A stretch of 64,000 nucleotides of DNA, taken from positions 496,001 to 560,000 of the forward strand of contig NZ_JALIQP010000002.1 in the NCBI RefSeq assembly GCF_023566055.1, given 5' to 3'. A program made the position numbers and the translations under genes. Shown one piece after another: positions 9,214 to 19,630 of the stretch; the first letter of the stretch is position 1; the number at the start of each line of letters is the position of its first letter. The stretch is from Halosolutus amylolyticus (GTDB lineage: Archaea; Halobacteriota; Halobacteria; Halobacteriales; Natrialbaceae). Below the pieces are notes generated by a model, which worked only from the letters and a program-made list of their open reading frames with translations, was not told the origin of the DNA and did not search any database.

Positions 9214-10362
9214 TTACCACTCGGCGACGCTGCCGTCGTCGTGACGCCAGATCGGGTTGTGCCAGTCGACGCCGCCCGTCTGGTCGCGGACGTGGTCCTC
9301 GTCGATCTCGATACCGAGTCCCGGGCCGTCGGGGATGTCGACGTAGCCGTCGCGGTACTCGAACACGGAGGGGTCCGCGAGGTAGTCGAGCACGTCGCTG
9401 GTCTCGTTGTAGTGGATGTCCAGGCTCTGCTCCTGGATGAGCGTGTTCGGCGAGCAGGCGTCGACCTGGATGCAGGAGGCCAGCGCGATCGGCCCGAGCG
9501 GACAGTGCGGGGCGATCGAGACGTCGTAGGCCTCGGCCATCGACGCAATCTTGTTCACCTCCGTGATCCCGCCGGCGTGGGAGAGGTCGGGCTGGATCAC
9601 GTCCACCGCGTTCGACTCGAACACCTCCTTGAAGTCCCACCGCGAGTACATCCGCTCGCCGGTCGCGATCGGGGTCGTCGTCGACGCCCGGATGTCCGGC
9701 AACGCGTCGTTGTGTTCCGGCAGGACCGGTTCCTCGATGAACATCGGATCGTACGGTTCGAGCGCGCCCGCCAGTCTGCGGGCCATCGGCTTCGAGACGC
9801 GTCCGTGGAAGTCGACGCCGATGTCGACCTCGTCGCCGACCGCCTCGCGAACGGCCGCGATCCGATCGACCGCGTCGTCGACCGCCCGCGGGTTGTCGAC
9901 CGATCGGATCTCCGGCGTGGCGTTCATCTTGAGCGCGGTGAACCCCTCGTCGACTTTCTCCCGGGCCGCGTCGCCGACGTCGCGCGGTCGATCGCCGCCG
10001 ATCCACTGGTAGACCCGGACCCGGTTTCGGGCCTTCCCGCCGAGCAGTTCGTACACCGGCGCACCGAACGTCTTGCCCTTGATGTCCCAGAGGGCCTGGT
10101 CGACGCCCGCGATGGCGCTCATCAGGACCGGACCGCCCCGGTAGAAGCCGCCGCGGTACATCGCCTGCCAGTGGTCCTCGATCGCGCTCGGGTCCTCGCC
10201 GAGCAGGTAGTTGTCGAGCAGTTCCTCGACCGCCGTTCGAACCGTCTTCGCGCGCCCCTCGACGACCGGTTCGCCCCAGCCGACGGTGCCGTCGCTCGTC
10301 GTCAGCTTGAGGAAGAGCCAGCGGGGCGGCACTTCGAACAGTTCGTAGTCAGTGATTCGCAT
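9214..10362 (-). CDS. dgoD: D-galactonate dehydratase (enolase superfamily)
   Basis: 382-residue enolase-superfamily dehydratase that converts D-galactonate to 2-keto-3-deoxygalactonate. Long identical stretches with bacterial DgoD can be recognised: FYRGGPVLMSAIAGVDQALW, IQPDLSHAGGITEVNKIA, APHCPLGPIALAS and the C-terminal NPIWRHDDGSVAEW. Metal ligands and bases: D184 and H186 (VDFHGR), E210 (FIEEP), E236 (ATGER), H286 (APHCP). It lies two bases from the ABC ATPase stop and upstream of the SDR, so it is part of one minus-strand operon. Gluconate/galactonate promiscuity is known in haloarchaea and cannot be excluded. Confidence 0.9.
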   Translation of the reverse strand: MRITDYELFEVPPRWLFLKLTTSDGTVGWGEPVVEGRAKTVRTAVEELLDNYLLGEDPSAIEDHWQAMYRGGFYRGGPVLMSAIAGVDQALWDIKGKTFGAPVYELLGGKARNRVRVYQWIGGDRPRDVGDAAREKVDEGFTALKMNATPEIRSVDNPRAVDDAVDRIAAVREAVGDEVDIGVDFHGRVSKPMARRLAGALEPYDPMFIEEPVLPEHNDALPDIRASTTTPIATGERMYSRWDFKEVFESNAVDVIQPDLSHAGGITEVNKIASMAEAYDVSIAPHCPLGPIALASCIQVDACSPNTLIQEQSLDIHYNETSDVLDYLADPSVFEYRDGYVDIPDGPGLGIEIDEDHVRDQTGGVDWHNPIWRHDDGSVAEW

Positions 10363-10364
10363 TG

Positions 10365-11492
<1,128 letters not shown>

Positions 11493-11514
11493 CAGTCTGT
11501 GAGTTGGGTCGTGG

Positions 11515-12351
11515 TCATTCTTTCAGCGATCCCGCGAGGATGCCGCTGACGAACTGCTTCTGGAGCACCAGGAACAGGATCGCCAGCGGGACGATCGCGA
11601 GCGTCGTCGCGACCATGATCTGGTCGTAGTAGATGCGTTGGGTCCCCTCGAGGCCGGCCAGCGCCACCGGGATGGTGTAGTTTGCCTCCGACTCGAGGAT
11701 GACCAGCGGGTAGAGAAACAGGTCCCACTGGAAGAGAAACAGGATGATCGCGAGCGCGGCCAGCGACGATCGCATCGCCGGCAGGGCGATCCGGTAGAAG
11801 ATCTGGAACTCGGTCGCCCCGTCCATCCGCGCCGACTCGAGCAGGGCGTCCGGGATCGACTTCATGTTCTGTCGCATGAGGAAGATCCCGATCGGGTTGG
11901 CGAGCCAGGGGAGGATGATCGCCCGGAACGTGTCCGTCCACTCGATCTGGGCCATCATCAGGAACAGCGGGATGACCAGCAGCTGGATCGGAAGGACGAG
12001 CGTCCCGAGGATCAGGTAGAAGATCGGCTCCTTGAACCGGAACTCGTACTTCGCGAACGCGAAGCCGGCCATCGAGCACAGCAACACCGACAGCACGGTG
12101 TAGACGCCCGCGATGAACACGCTGTTCCAGATCGATCGGACGAAGTCCGTCCGGTCCTGGAGCGACGCGAAGTTCTCGAGGAACGCCGTCCCCGGGTAGA
12201 ACCGCGGCGTGAGGTTGAGGAACTCGTCCTGGGGCAGCGTCGCGGCGACGAGCATCCAGTACAGCGGCACCAGCATCGCGACGGCCATCACGAGGATGAA
12301 CGCGTAGGTGAGGAACCGCCAGACCGCGTCCTTGCGGCGGTGCTCGCGCAT
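11515..12351 (-). CDS. Sugar ABC transporter permease (MalG/UgpE type)
   Basis: 278-residue inner-membrane permease with six predicted transmembrane segments. The cytoplasmic EAA loop reads ESARMDGATEFQIFYRIALP (about residues 177-196), the contact site for the ATPase. Its ATG at 12351 overlaps the TGA of the upstream permease by one base (TGATG), implying translational coupling. Second permease of the CUT1 importer heterodimer. Confidence 0.93.
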   Translation of the reverse strand: MREHRRKDAVWRFLTYAFILVMAVAMLVPLYWMLVAATLPQDEFLNLTPRFYPGTAFLENFASLQDRTDFVRSIWNSVFIAGVYTVLSVLLCSMAGFAFAKYEFRFKEPIFYLILGTLVLPIQLLVIPLFLMMAQIEWTDTFRAIILPWLANPIGIFLMRQNMKSIPDALLESARMDGATEFQIFYRIALPAMRSSLAALAIILFLFQWDLFLYPLVILESEANYTIPVALAGLEGTQRIYYDQIMVATTLAIVPLAILFLVLQKQFVSGILAGSLKE

Positions 12352-13457
12352 CAGTCCTCACCTCCGATCCGGACCTGGACGATCGAGATCGCGCTGACGA
12401 TAGTCACGAAGACCACCGTCAGAGCGCTCGCGTAGCCCAGGTTCCAGCTGTCGAACGCTTCCTTGTAGATGTACTGGACGATGGTGATCGTCGCGTTCGA
12501 CGGGCCGCCGCCGGTAATGACGTACGGCTCCGCGAACAGCTTGAACGTCCCGATCGTCGAGAGAACCACGACGAACAGCAGGACGGGTTTGAGCTGCGGA
12601 ACGGTCACGTACCGGAACTTCTGCCAGCGGCTCGCGCCGTCGATCTCCGCCGCCTCGTACAGCTGCTGGGGGATGTTCTGCAGGCCCGCCAGCAGGATGA
12701 TCATGTTGTAGCCGGTCCAGCGCCAGGTGACTGCCGCGATGATCGTGTTGCGCGCCCAGAACGCGCTCCTGAACCACTGGATCTCCTCGAGTCCGAGGGC
12801 GACGAGCAGTGAGTTGATCAGCCCGAACTCGTTGAACAGCAACAGGAAGATCGTCGAGTACGCGACGATGTTCGCCGACACCGGGAGCGCGATCGCCGTC
12901 CGGAAGACGCCCTTGAACCGGACGAACGACGCGTTCAGCGCGAGCGCCAGCGCCAGTGCGAGCCCGATCATGATCGGCACCTGGATCGCGAGGATGTACG
13001 TCGTATTGTACATCGCGTCCCAGAACAGCCCGTCGTTGAGGATCCGGGCGTAGTTCCCGAGGCCGACGAACTCGAGTTCGGCAACCCGCGGAACGTCGAT
13101 GAGGATCGGTCCGAGGTCGATCCACAGCAGGCTGTCGAAGCTGACCCCCTGGTACTCGAAAAACGAGAGATAGACCGTGTACAGGATCGGGAACAGCAGG
13201 AACAGCCCGAAGAGGACGAAAAAGGGCGAGATGAACAGGTACGCGACCGACGGCAGGCGTGGCAGTCGATCGCTCAGTCCCTGGCGCGCGAACCGGAACC
13301 GGTCCCAGAGCCGCCGGCGGGTCGCGGTCGCGGGCGTCATCGTCGCCACTATCGTCGCGATCACCGGGGCGTCGCCGCCGCTTCCGTTCCCGTCCCCGCT
13401 CTCGCGGGAGACGGATCCCTCGCCGTCCGAATCGTTCGATGACATGAGAGAGGCCAC
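12351..13457 (-). CDS. Sugar ABC transporter permease (MalF/UgpA type)
   Basis: 368-residue permease from a GTG at 13457; an ATG at 13445 (four residues shorter) is an equally likely start. A charged, Ser/Gly/Asp-rich 70-residue N-terminal extension precedes six transmembrane helices. The EAA loop contains EAAEIDGASRWQKFRYVTVP. It partners the MalG-type subunit, whose start overlaps this stop. Only four bases separate it from the binding-protein stop upstream, so the receptor, both permeases and ATPase are one transcript. Confidence 0.92.
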   Translation of the reverse strand: MASLMSSNDSDGEGSVSRESGDGNGSGGDAPVIATIVATMTPATATRRRLWDRFRFARQGLSDRLPRLPSVAYLFISPFFVLFGLFLLFPILYTVYLSFFEYQGVSFDSLLWIDLGPILIDVPRVAELEFVGLGNYARILNDGLFWDAMYNTTYILAIQVPIMIGLALALALALNASFVRFKGVFRTAIALPVSANIVAYSTIFLLLFNEFGLINSLLVALGLEEIQWFRSAFWARNTIIAAVTWRWTGYNMIILLAGLQNIPQQLYEAAEIDGASRWQKFRYVTVPQLKPVLLFVVVLSTIGTFKLFAEPYVITGGGPSNATITIVQYIYKEAFDSWNLGYASALTVVFVTIVSAISIVQVRIGGED

Positions 13458-13461
13458 TGGA

Positions 13462-14787
13462 TCAGGCGAGGTCGCGATCCGTCCGATCGGCGACGGTCTG
13501 GGCCGCGTCCGCCACCGCGTCTTCGGGATCCTTGTCGTCGTTGATCATCGCCTGGAACTCGCTGTTGATCGCGCTGGTGACTTCCGGCGTGTCGGCGGAG
13601 AACCCGTAGCTGGGCATCTCCTCCGCGACGTCGGCGAAGACCCGACGGGCCGCCTGTCCGCCGAAGAAGTCGAGTTCCTCGTCGAAGACGTCCGCGTCGT
13701 AGGTCGTCTCGAGGGCGGGGAAGAGTCCGTACTCGTCGTACATGAGCAGCTGCATGTCCTCGGTCGCGAGCGACCACTCGATGTAGTCCCAGGCGCGATT
13801 TCGCTTCGCGGACTCGACCTGCTCGGGGATCATCAGGCTCGAACCACCCCAGTTCGAGGCTCGCGAGCCGCCCTCCTCGTGGGCGGGAATCCTGTAAACG
13901 CCCCAGTCGCCGGCCGTGTCCGACAGTTCGTCGCGGAGCGTCCCTTCCATCCACGCCGCCGAGGGGAGCGAGGCGACGGTGCCTTCCTCGTACGCGCCGA
14001 ACCAGGCGGACGACCAGCCGTCGAGCGTCGCGGCGAGTCCGCGATCGTACAGTTCCTTGACCGTCTCGGCGATCATCACCGAGTCGTCGTTGCCGATGTT
14101 CACCGCGCCGTCCTCGGTGAACGGCTGGTTGCCGAGCTGGCGGAACTGGTAGCGCCAGACGCCGTCCAGGTCGTTCATCGGCAGGTTGAGCATGTCGACG
14201 TCGTCGGGGAGCTTCTCCCCTTCCGCCATGAAGTCGTCCCAGGTCTCGATCGCGTCCGGTTCGAGCCCGTGTTCGTCGTAGACGTCGCGGCGGTAGTAGA
14301 CCGCCGTCGGCCCGATGTCCCACGGGAGCGCGTAGATGTCGTCGCCGTCCGAGAGCGACGCCCACGCGCCCTCGACGAAGTCGTCGTAGACGCCCGCGTC
14401 GTCGATCCGATCGGAAATCTCGTGGATCGCGCCGGTCTCGATGTAGGCCGGGCCGTCGACCATCTCGAGCATGGCGAGGTCCGGCGCACCGGTCCCGCTA
14501 CTGAGACGCGTCTGCAGGTCCTCCTTCATCGCTTCCCGACCGAACTCTTCGATTTCGACCGTGGCGTCGTTCTCCGCCTCGTACTCGTCGGCGGTCAACT
14601 GCAGCGATCGCGCGGCGACGTCCCACCCCCAGCCGCCGATTTCGTCCGCCATCACGTCGGTCGATTCGTCACCGTCTTCCCGGTCGCCGGTTCCGATACA
14701 GCCCGCGAGCGCGGCCGCACCGAGGGCAGCGCTTCCTTTCAGGAGTCGTCGCCGACCGTACCGTCCGTATGTGGTATCCCGTGGCAT
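13462..14787 (-). CDS. Extracellular sugar-binding lipoprotein of ABC importer, Tat exported
   Basis: Solute-binding protein of the CUT1 family (SBP type 1), about 441 residues. The N-terminus has a Tat motif (GRRRLLKG) followed by a hydrophobic stretch and the lipobox LAGC with C30 as lipidated residue, so it is folded in the cytoplasm and anchored outside the membrane. I choose ATG 14787 over an in-frame ATG at 14817. A TATA-like element (14821-14829 on this strand) lies 35-40 bp before 14787 and would sit on top of the longer start. The body contains the typical SBP segments (VYDEHGLEPDAIETWDDFMA). It leads the import operon; sugar specificity inferred as galactosides. Confidence 0.9.
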   Translation of the reverse strand: MPRDTTYGRYGRRRLLKGSAALGAAALAGCIGTGDREDGDESTDVMADEIGGWGWDVAARSLQLTADEYEAENDATVEIEEFGREAMKEDLQTRLSSGTGAPDLAMLEMVDGPAYIETGAIHEISDRIDDAGVYDDFVEGAWASLSDGDDIYALPWDIGPTAVYYRRDVYDEHGLEPDAIETWDDFMAEGEKLPDDVDMLNLPMNDLDGVWRYQFRQLGNQPFTEDGAVNIGNDDSVMIAETVKELYDRGLAATLDGWSSAWFGAYEEGTVASLPSAAWMEGTLRDELSDTAGDWGVYRIPAHEEGGSRASNWGGSSLMIPEQVESAKRNRAWDYIEWSLATEDMQLLMYDEYGLFPALETTYDADVFDEELDFFGGQAARRVFADVAEEMPSYGFSADTPEVTSAINSEFQAMINDDKDPEDAVADAAQTVADRTDRDLA

Positions 14788-14845
14788 AATCCCACTGAGT
14801 ATTCCGGATACAATCACGATTATTACTTAACTCTTTCCCCCTGTT

Positions 14846-14990
14846 GGGCAGAGAACGGCGTTTACAGGCCGTTTCGGTCGCGTTTCTGATGGCAGAACAC
14901 CCCTTCTTTATATACCTATCTGCCAGCTCTTGGCCAATTTACAGGTAATAATTTCCCCCACCCCGATATATCCGACGTTACTTTGGCAGA
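14846..14990. promoter_or_regulatory. Repeated GGCAGA sites in the receptor/IclR divergent promoter
   Basis: The divergent spacer between the sugar-binding protein and the IclR gene contains TGGCAGA at 14890-14896, its inverse TCTGCCA at 14919-14925 and a third TGGCAGA at 14984-14990, plus GGGCAGA at 14846-14852. The inverted pair brackets TATA-like DNA (TTTATATAC, about 14907-14915). The third lies immediately before a plus-strand TATA-like AATAAATA. This layout suits an operator, most simply for the adjacent IclR protein; binding is inferred. Confidence 0.5.
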
Positions 14991-15072
14991 ATAAATATCG
15001 CGCCGGACGACGTCGTTCACCGATGGAGAACAAGGATTTAGTAGATCGGTGAGAGTACTCCACAGGAGAACG

Positions 15073-15843
15073 ATGGGGGATCAGGATGGCGTCTCCGTTC
15101 AGGCGACCGCGACGACCGTCGCGATCATCGAGGAACTGCGAGACCGCGATCGGGCCGGAGTCACGGAGTTAGCCACGGCGCTGGACCTGTCGAAAAGCGC
15201 CGTTCACAATCACCTCTCGACGCTCGTGTCGCTCGGCTACGTTCGTCGGGCGGACGGTGCGTACGGACTGACCCACCAGTTCCTCAGGCTCGGACTGGGC
15301 ATCCGCGAACGGAGCGCCGTCTACCGGGCCGCGAAGTCCGACCTCCGGACGCTGGCACAGACGACCGGCGAAACGGTCAACCTGGTCGTCCCCGAGGCCG
15401 ACCACGGCGTCTACCTCTACCGCGTCGGCGACGGTGACCACCCGATCCCCGAGGGCGGACAGGTCGCACTCCACGCCTCCGCCGCCGGCAAGTCGATCCT
15501 CGCGTTCCGGGACCACGAGGCGGTCGACGCGTTCGTCGACGACCACGGACTCCCCGCCCTCACCGAGCGGACCGTCACTGATCCCGCCACCCTCCGGAGC
15601 CAGCTCCGGTCGATTCGCGACCAGCGCGTGGCGTTCGACCGTGGTGAACAGACCCCCGACTGGCAGTGCGTCGCCAGCCCCATCGTCGTCGACGGCGACC
15701 CGATCGGCGCCATCAGCGTCTCCGGCCCTGCCGATCGCATGCAGGGCAAACGGCTCGAAGAGGACGCCACGGGCCTGGTCGTGAGCACGGCGAAGGCGAT
15801 CGAACTCGAACTGCTCGATTCGGCGGCGTCCGAGACCGAGTAA
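15073..15843 (+). CDS. IclR-family transcriptional regulator
   Basis: 256-residue IclR-type regulator. The N-terminal winged helix (ELATALDLSKSAVHNHLSTL, wing LGYVRRADGAYGLT) is followed by the IclR effector domain (about 80-250), with ALHASAAGKSILAF and DWQCVASPIVVDGDPIGAISVSGP. The ATG at 15073 is preferred because CAGGAG stands seven bases upstream; a GTG at 15049 is a weaker alternative. Divergent from the ABC importer operon and followed by the aldolase, it is the natural regulator of the galactoside locus, probably sensing a pathway intermediate (inferred). Confidence 0.92.
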   Translation: MGDQDGVSVQATATTVAIIEELRDRDRAGVTELATALDLSKSAVHNHLSTLVSLGYVRRADGAYGLTHQFLRLGLGIRERSAVYRAAKSDLRTLAQTTGETVNLVVPEADHGVYLYRVGDGDHPIPEGGQVALHASAAGKSILAFRDHEAVDAFVDDHGLPALTERTVTDPATLRSQLRSIRDQRVAFDRGEQTPDWQCVASPIVVDGDPIGAISVSGPADRMQGKRLEEDATGLVVSTAKAIELELLDSAASETE

Positions 15844-16015
15844 CCTGCGCGATCGGCCCGGCGCTCGTCGAGACGCCGATCCCCGAGCGGCCCGTGACGC
15901 TCGAACCGACCCGGCGGTTCCCGTTTTCGTCTCCCGAACGCACTCGTCCCGGCGGGGTGGCCCCCTGGCCATCCCGTACCACTGGGCTAAAGTCACGCGC
16001 GACTGAGTCGTAGCC

Positions 16016-16666
16016 ATGACTGACTCACAGCAGGTCCGCGAACGGATCGTCGAGAGCGGAATCGTCGCCGTCCTCCGGGGCGTCGACGCCGATCGAATCG
16101 TCCCGGTCGCCCGCGCCATCCACGAGGCCGGCGTCGGCGCGATCGAGGTCACGGCGAACGACCCGCATGTGAGCGAGAAGGTCGCGGCCGTCGACGAAGC
16201 GCTGGCCGACACGAACGCCGTCGTCGGCGCAGGGACCGTCCTCGACGAGGCGACGGCCCAGTCGGTGATCGACGCGGGGGCCGAGTTCGTCCTCGCCCCG
16301 GACGTGAATCCCGCGGTCGTCACGGCCTGTAACCGCCACGGCGTTCTCTCCGCGCCCGGCGTGATGACGCCGACCGAGGCCGTCACCGCGATCGAGGCCG
16401 GGGCGGACGTCCTCAAACTGTTCCCCGCGAGCACCGTCGGTCCGGACCACGTCGGCGCGCTGCAGGGCCCGCTCGGCGACGTCCCGGTCCTGCCGACCGG
16501 CGGCATCGGGCCGGACAACGTCGCCGACTTCTTCGACGCGGGCGCGGCCGCCGTCGGCGTCGGCAGTTCGATCGTCGATTACGACGCGATCGCGGACGGG
16601 GATCTCGAGCAGGTCCAGCGGACGGCCGAAACGATGGTCGAGGCCGTCGCGGACGCGCGACGATAA
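16016..16666 (+). CDS. kdgA: 2-keto-3-deoxy-6-phospho(galacto)gluconate aldolase, class I
   Basis: 216-residue class I aldolase of the KDPG/KHG family (Eda/DgoA type), which splits KDPG or KDPGal to pyruvate and glyceraldehyde 3-phosphate. Motifs: IEVTANDP (catalytic Glu region), VVGAGTVLDEATAQ, FVLAPDVNPAVV, and the Schiff-base lysine K134 in VLKLFPAS. PTGGI near 162 and VGVGSSIV near 181 are the phosphate-binding ends. Length matches the family. With DgoD in the same locus it most likely closes a galactose DeLey-Doudoroff route; a matching KDGal kinase is not in this window. Confidence 0.9.
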   Translation: MTDSQQVRERIVESGIVAVLRGVDADRIVPVARAIHEAGVGAIEVTANDPHVSEKVAAVDEALADTNAVVGAGTVLDEATAQSVIDAGAEFVLAPDVNPAVVTACNRHGVLSAPGVMTPTEAVTAIEAGADVLKLFPASTVGPDHVGALQGPLGDVPVLPTGGIGPDNVADFFDAGAAAVGVGSSIVDYDAIADGDLEQVQRTAETMVEAVADARR

Positions 16667-16709
16667 CCGGTCGGCGGTCAGGAACCGATTCGTCGATCTC
16701 GGCGCACTG

Positions 16710-16733
16710 TTTGACGCGTTTGTCACAATCCCT
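16710..16733 (+). promoter_or_regulatory. Shared protease-upstream element, copy 1
   Basis: The string TTGACGCGTTTGTCACAA begins at 16711, 54 bp before the subtilase ATG. It is nearly identical to TTGACGGTTTTGTCACAA, which lies 89 bp before the next subtilase. The core TTTGTCACAA (16719-16728) is identical in both. Candidate shared promoter or operator element. Confidence 0.5.
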
Positions 16734-16764
16734 TCTTGAGGGGCGACCGATCGTCCACGCGACG

Positions 16765-19494
16765 ATGAGCGAAAAGGACGATCACCGTTCGCAACACGAC
16801 GCCTCGCTATCGCGTCGATCGGTACTGAAAGCCGGCACGGTCGCCGGCACCGGGCTAACGCTGGGTGGAATCGGATTGGGGAGCGCAGTTGCCGGTTCGT
16901 CGGACGACGAGCGCACTATCGATCCGGCGTTCACGAACGTTCGCACCCGTGAGGCACAGCAGGCGTGGGACCGTGGTTACCGGGGTCGACCCGATCGGAC
17001 GCTCGCGCTCACCGACTCGGGGACGGACGCGCGCCACCCCGATATCGGTCCGTGGAGCGGGGTCACGGTCTCGACCGAGGACGGGTTCGAGGTCGACGGG
17101 AACCCGTTCGCCACCACAGGCGCGATCGGCCCGAACACGACGAAACTCGTCGGCTGGCACAACGACCACGACGGCTACGGCGGGTTCGAGAAGCCCCGCG
17201 ACGAGAACGGCCACGGGACCCACGTCGCCTCGATCATGGCCGGGTCGGGCCGCGCCAGTGCGATCGATCCCGACCGCTACCGGGCGGACGACCCGCATGC
17301 GGTTCTCCTGCTCGGCGACACGCTCACCTACGAGGTGTCGGCCGAGGCCGGTACGGGCGTCTTCGCCAGCGCGTACGGCGACGCGATCGAACTCGTCATC
17401 GAGGGCCCGGACGGGCAGGAACTCGCGACGTCGGCCGGCGCGTCAGGAACGAGCGAGGTCTCCTTCGAGAACAATATCGCCGAAACGCCGACCGTCCACG
17501 AGGCCGGCGAGGCGACCTACACCGTCCACGTCCGGGCGATCGAGGGCGAACTGATCTCGACGGGGCGCGTCCGGACGATCGCCGTCGGCGCGTTCGAGCA
17601 CCCCGCCGACACCGTCGGCGATCGAACCGCCGACGGCGATCGATCGTTGCACGCCGGCGTCGCGCCGAACGCGAGCCTCCTCGCGCTGACGGACCTCTCC
17701 GCGCCGACCGCCGACCTCGCGGCCCACGCCGACGAGTTCGTCGAGACGTTCAACCTCCGCGCGGTCAACATGTCCTGGGGATACGTCGGCGGTCTGCCGC
17801 TGGGCGCCGCGGGCGAGACCCTCGACGACGTCCCCGGACGGATCCGCGAGATGGCCGAGGCGGGGATGCTCACCGTCGCGGCCGCGGGCAACGACGCCAC
17901 GCCCGCCACCGGCAACGGCGCGCCGGCGGTCGCGAACGAGGCCATCTCCGTCGTCGCGACGGGACCCTACGACGGTATTGCCGCCTACTCTTCGGGCGGC
18001 ATCGGGGGCATCGACGAGTCCGGCGAGCCATACACGAAGCCAGACGTCACTGCACCCGGTGGCCAGGTCAACGTCCTCGACATCGCCGCCGAGAACGGGG
18101 TCCCCGAGGACGAGGTCCGCACCGACGACGGCGACGCGGAAGCCGTCGACGCTGCCCTCGAACCGGTCCGCGACCTCGAGGACGTTTCGGACGACGAACT
18201 CACGCCCGACACCGAATTCGACGACGAGATCACCGGCGACGCGGCGTACGACCTCGACCTCTCGAGCGACGTGCTGGACGCGCTCCCGTTCGACGACGGC
18301 GACGCCGAGGCGATGCGCTACGGTGCCCGGCGCGAGGGCATGGGCGGCGACGGCGTCCGCGACTACACCGGGAAAGCGGGCACCTCGATGGCCAGTCCGA
18401 GCGTCTGCGGCATCGCCGGCCTCGTCGCACAGGCGATGGAGGAGGACGCGCCGGACCCGATCGCCCTTCCCGACCCCGCCGAGACGGGGTACGACGACGT
18501 CCTCCGCCTGAAGAGCACCATCCTCGCCACCGCGACCGAAACCGCGCTGACGGCCGCCCCGTATCACCGCGCGAAGACGCCCGTCTACACCCACGGCGGT
18601 CGCGACCCCTACGAGGGCTACGGGCGCGCCAACGTCGGCCCCGCGATCGACGCCGTCACATGCGACCTCACCGATGCGTCGGTGTCCGACGCGGTCGGCC
18701 TCGGCGTCCCGGACGACGAGCGCGCAATCGCGGGCCACGTCCGCGTCACCGATCCCGGCGAGGTCACTGCAACGGTCGCGTTCAGTCACTACAGCGGGGC
18801 CAACACGGGCGCGACGAAGGGCGATCCGCACGTCGACCTCTTCCTGTACGACGCCCAGAACCCCGACGGGCTGACGGGAGAGCCAACGATCGTTGATAGC
18901 GACGCCGGCATCGAAGGCGACGCCGCGGTGTCGACCGGCGTGAGCGTCGACGACCTCGAGGCGAACGGCGGCGAGCGCGTCTTCTACGTCGTCGCGAAAC
19001 TCGTGAACGTGCCCGGCCTCGTCACCGGGTTCGACTGCCGCACTCACCTCGACCTCGAGACGGCGTTCGACGAGGTCGGACTGGTCGCGGAAGGAACTCG
19101 CGACGACGACGCCAGCGTCTTTACCGGCGGGCAGACGAACCGCACAGCGCTCGACGTCGCGGTCCGCCATCCCGACGATCGCGAGGTCCTCGTCCGCGAC
19201 ACGGTTCCCGAGGGATGGGACGTCGACGAGACCTACGGTGACGTCGAGGCGACGACCCCGGCCTTCGGCGGTGGCACGCACGTCTACTTCGGCCTCGACG
19301 ACGCCCGATCGGTCTACGAGAGCCTCACCCACTTCGCGGCGGCCCCGGACGACGTCACCGAGTCCGATCGCTACACGTTCGGCCCGATCGCCGTCACCAC
19401 CGAGACCGACGCCGACGGCACCCTCACCGATCGGGAGTGGACGACGGTAAGCGGCACCGAGCGGACGGTGACCGTCGTCGCGGAGGAGACCTGA
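16765..19494 (+). CDS. Tat-exported subtilisin-like serine protease (S8), long form
   Basis: Secreted subtilase, 909 residues from ATG 16765 (an upstream TTG would lie inside the shared upstream element). A Tat signal SRRSVLKAGTVAGTGLTLGG is near residues 16-35. Catalytic triad by motif: D84 (LALTDSGTDARHPD), H150 (ENGHGTHVASIMAG), S541 (GTSMASPSVCG), with the oxyanion Asn in AAAGNDATPATG. About 390 residues separate His and Ser, more than in a minimal subtilisin. This includes a beta-rich insert after the His and an acidic segment (about 445-515). A 330-residue C-terminal part (beta-sandwich-like) follows the catalytic domain. No clear propeptide is seen. Probably degrades extracellular protein. 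Confidence 0.9.
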   Translation: MSEKDDHRSQHDASLSRRSVLKAGTVAGTGLTLGGIGLGSAVAGSSDDERTIDPAFTNVRTREAQQAWDRGYRGRPDRTLALTDSGTDARHPDIGPWSGVTVSTEDGFEVDGNPFATTGAIGPNTTKLVGWHNDHDGYGGFEKPRDENGHGTHVASIMAGSGRASAIDPDRYRADDPHAVLLLGDTLTYEVSAEAGTGVFASAYGDAIELVIEGPDGQELATSAGASGTSEVSFENNIAETPTVHEAGEATYTVHVRAIEGELISTGRVRTIAVGAFEHPADTVGDRTADGDRSLHAGVAPNASLLALTDLSAPTADLAAHADEFVETFNLRAVNMSWGYVGGLPLGAAGETLDDVPGRIREMAEAGMLTVAAAGNDATPATGNGAPAVANEAISVVATGPYDGIAAYSSGGIGGIDESGEPYTKPDVTAPGGQVNVLDIAAENGVPEDEVRTDDGDAEAVDAALEPVRDLEDVSDDELTPDTEFDDEITGDAAYDLDLSSDVLDALPFDDGDAEAMRYGARREGMGGDGVRDYTGKAGTSMASPSVCGIAGLVAQAMEEDAPDPIALPDPAETGYDDVLRLKSTILATATETALTAAPYHRAKTPVYTHGGRDPYEGYGRANVGPAIDAVTCDLTDASVSDAVGLGVPDDERAIAGHVRVTDPGEVTATVAFSHYSGANTGATKGDPHVDLFLYDAQNPDGLTGEPTIVDSDAGIEGDAAVSTGVSVDDLEANGGERVFYVVAKLVNVPGLVTGFDCRTHLDLETAFDEVGLVAEGTRDDDASVFTGGQTNRTALDVAVRHPDDREVLVRDTVPEGWDVDETYGDVEATTPAFGGGTHVYFGLDDARSVYESLTHFAAAPDDVTESDRYTFGPIAVTTETDADGTLTDREWTTVSGTERTVTVVAEET

Positions 19495-19540
19495 GCGCTG
19501 CGAGCGAACTGTTCACTGCCGCATCGGCCCGACGCGAGAT

Positions 19541-19564
19541 GTTGACGGTTTTGTCACAACTTCC
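19541..19564 (+). promoter_or_regulatory. Shared protease-upstream element, copy 2
   Basis: TTGACGGTTTTGTCACAA starts at 19542, with the identical core TTTGTCACAA at 19550-19559 and a pyrimidine run (CTTCCTTTC) after it. It matches the element at 16711 upstream of the other subtilase. Confidence 0.5.
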
Positions 19565-19630
19565 TTTCAGTCTGTCGTGGCAGACAGTTACACGCAGTGA
19601 TTCGTCACCGACGGGTCACCACCAACGCCA

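Noticed and set aside
17443-19332. 629-residue minus-strand open frame antisense to the long subtilase
   Set aside because: The plus strand encodes an intact catalytic triad; the antisense product is low-complexity Val/Asp/Arg with no fold features.
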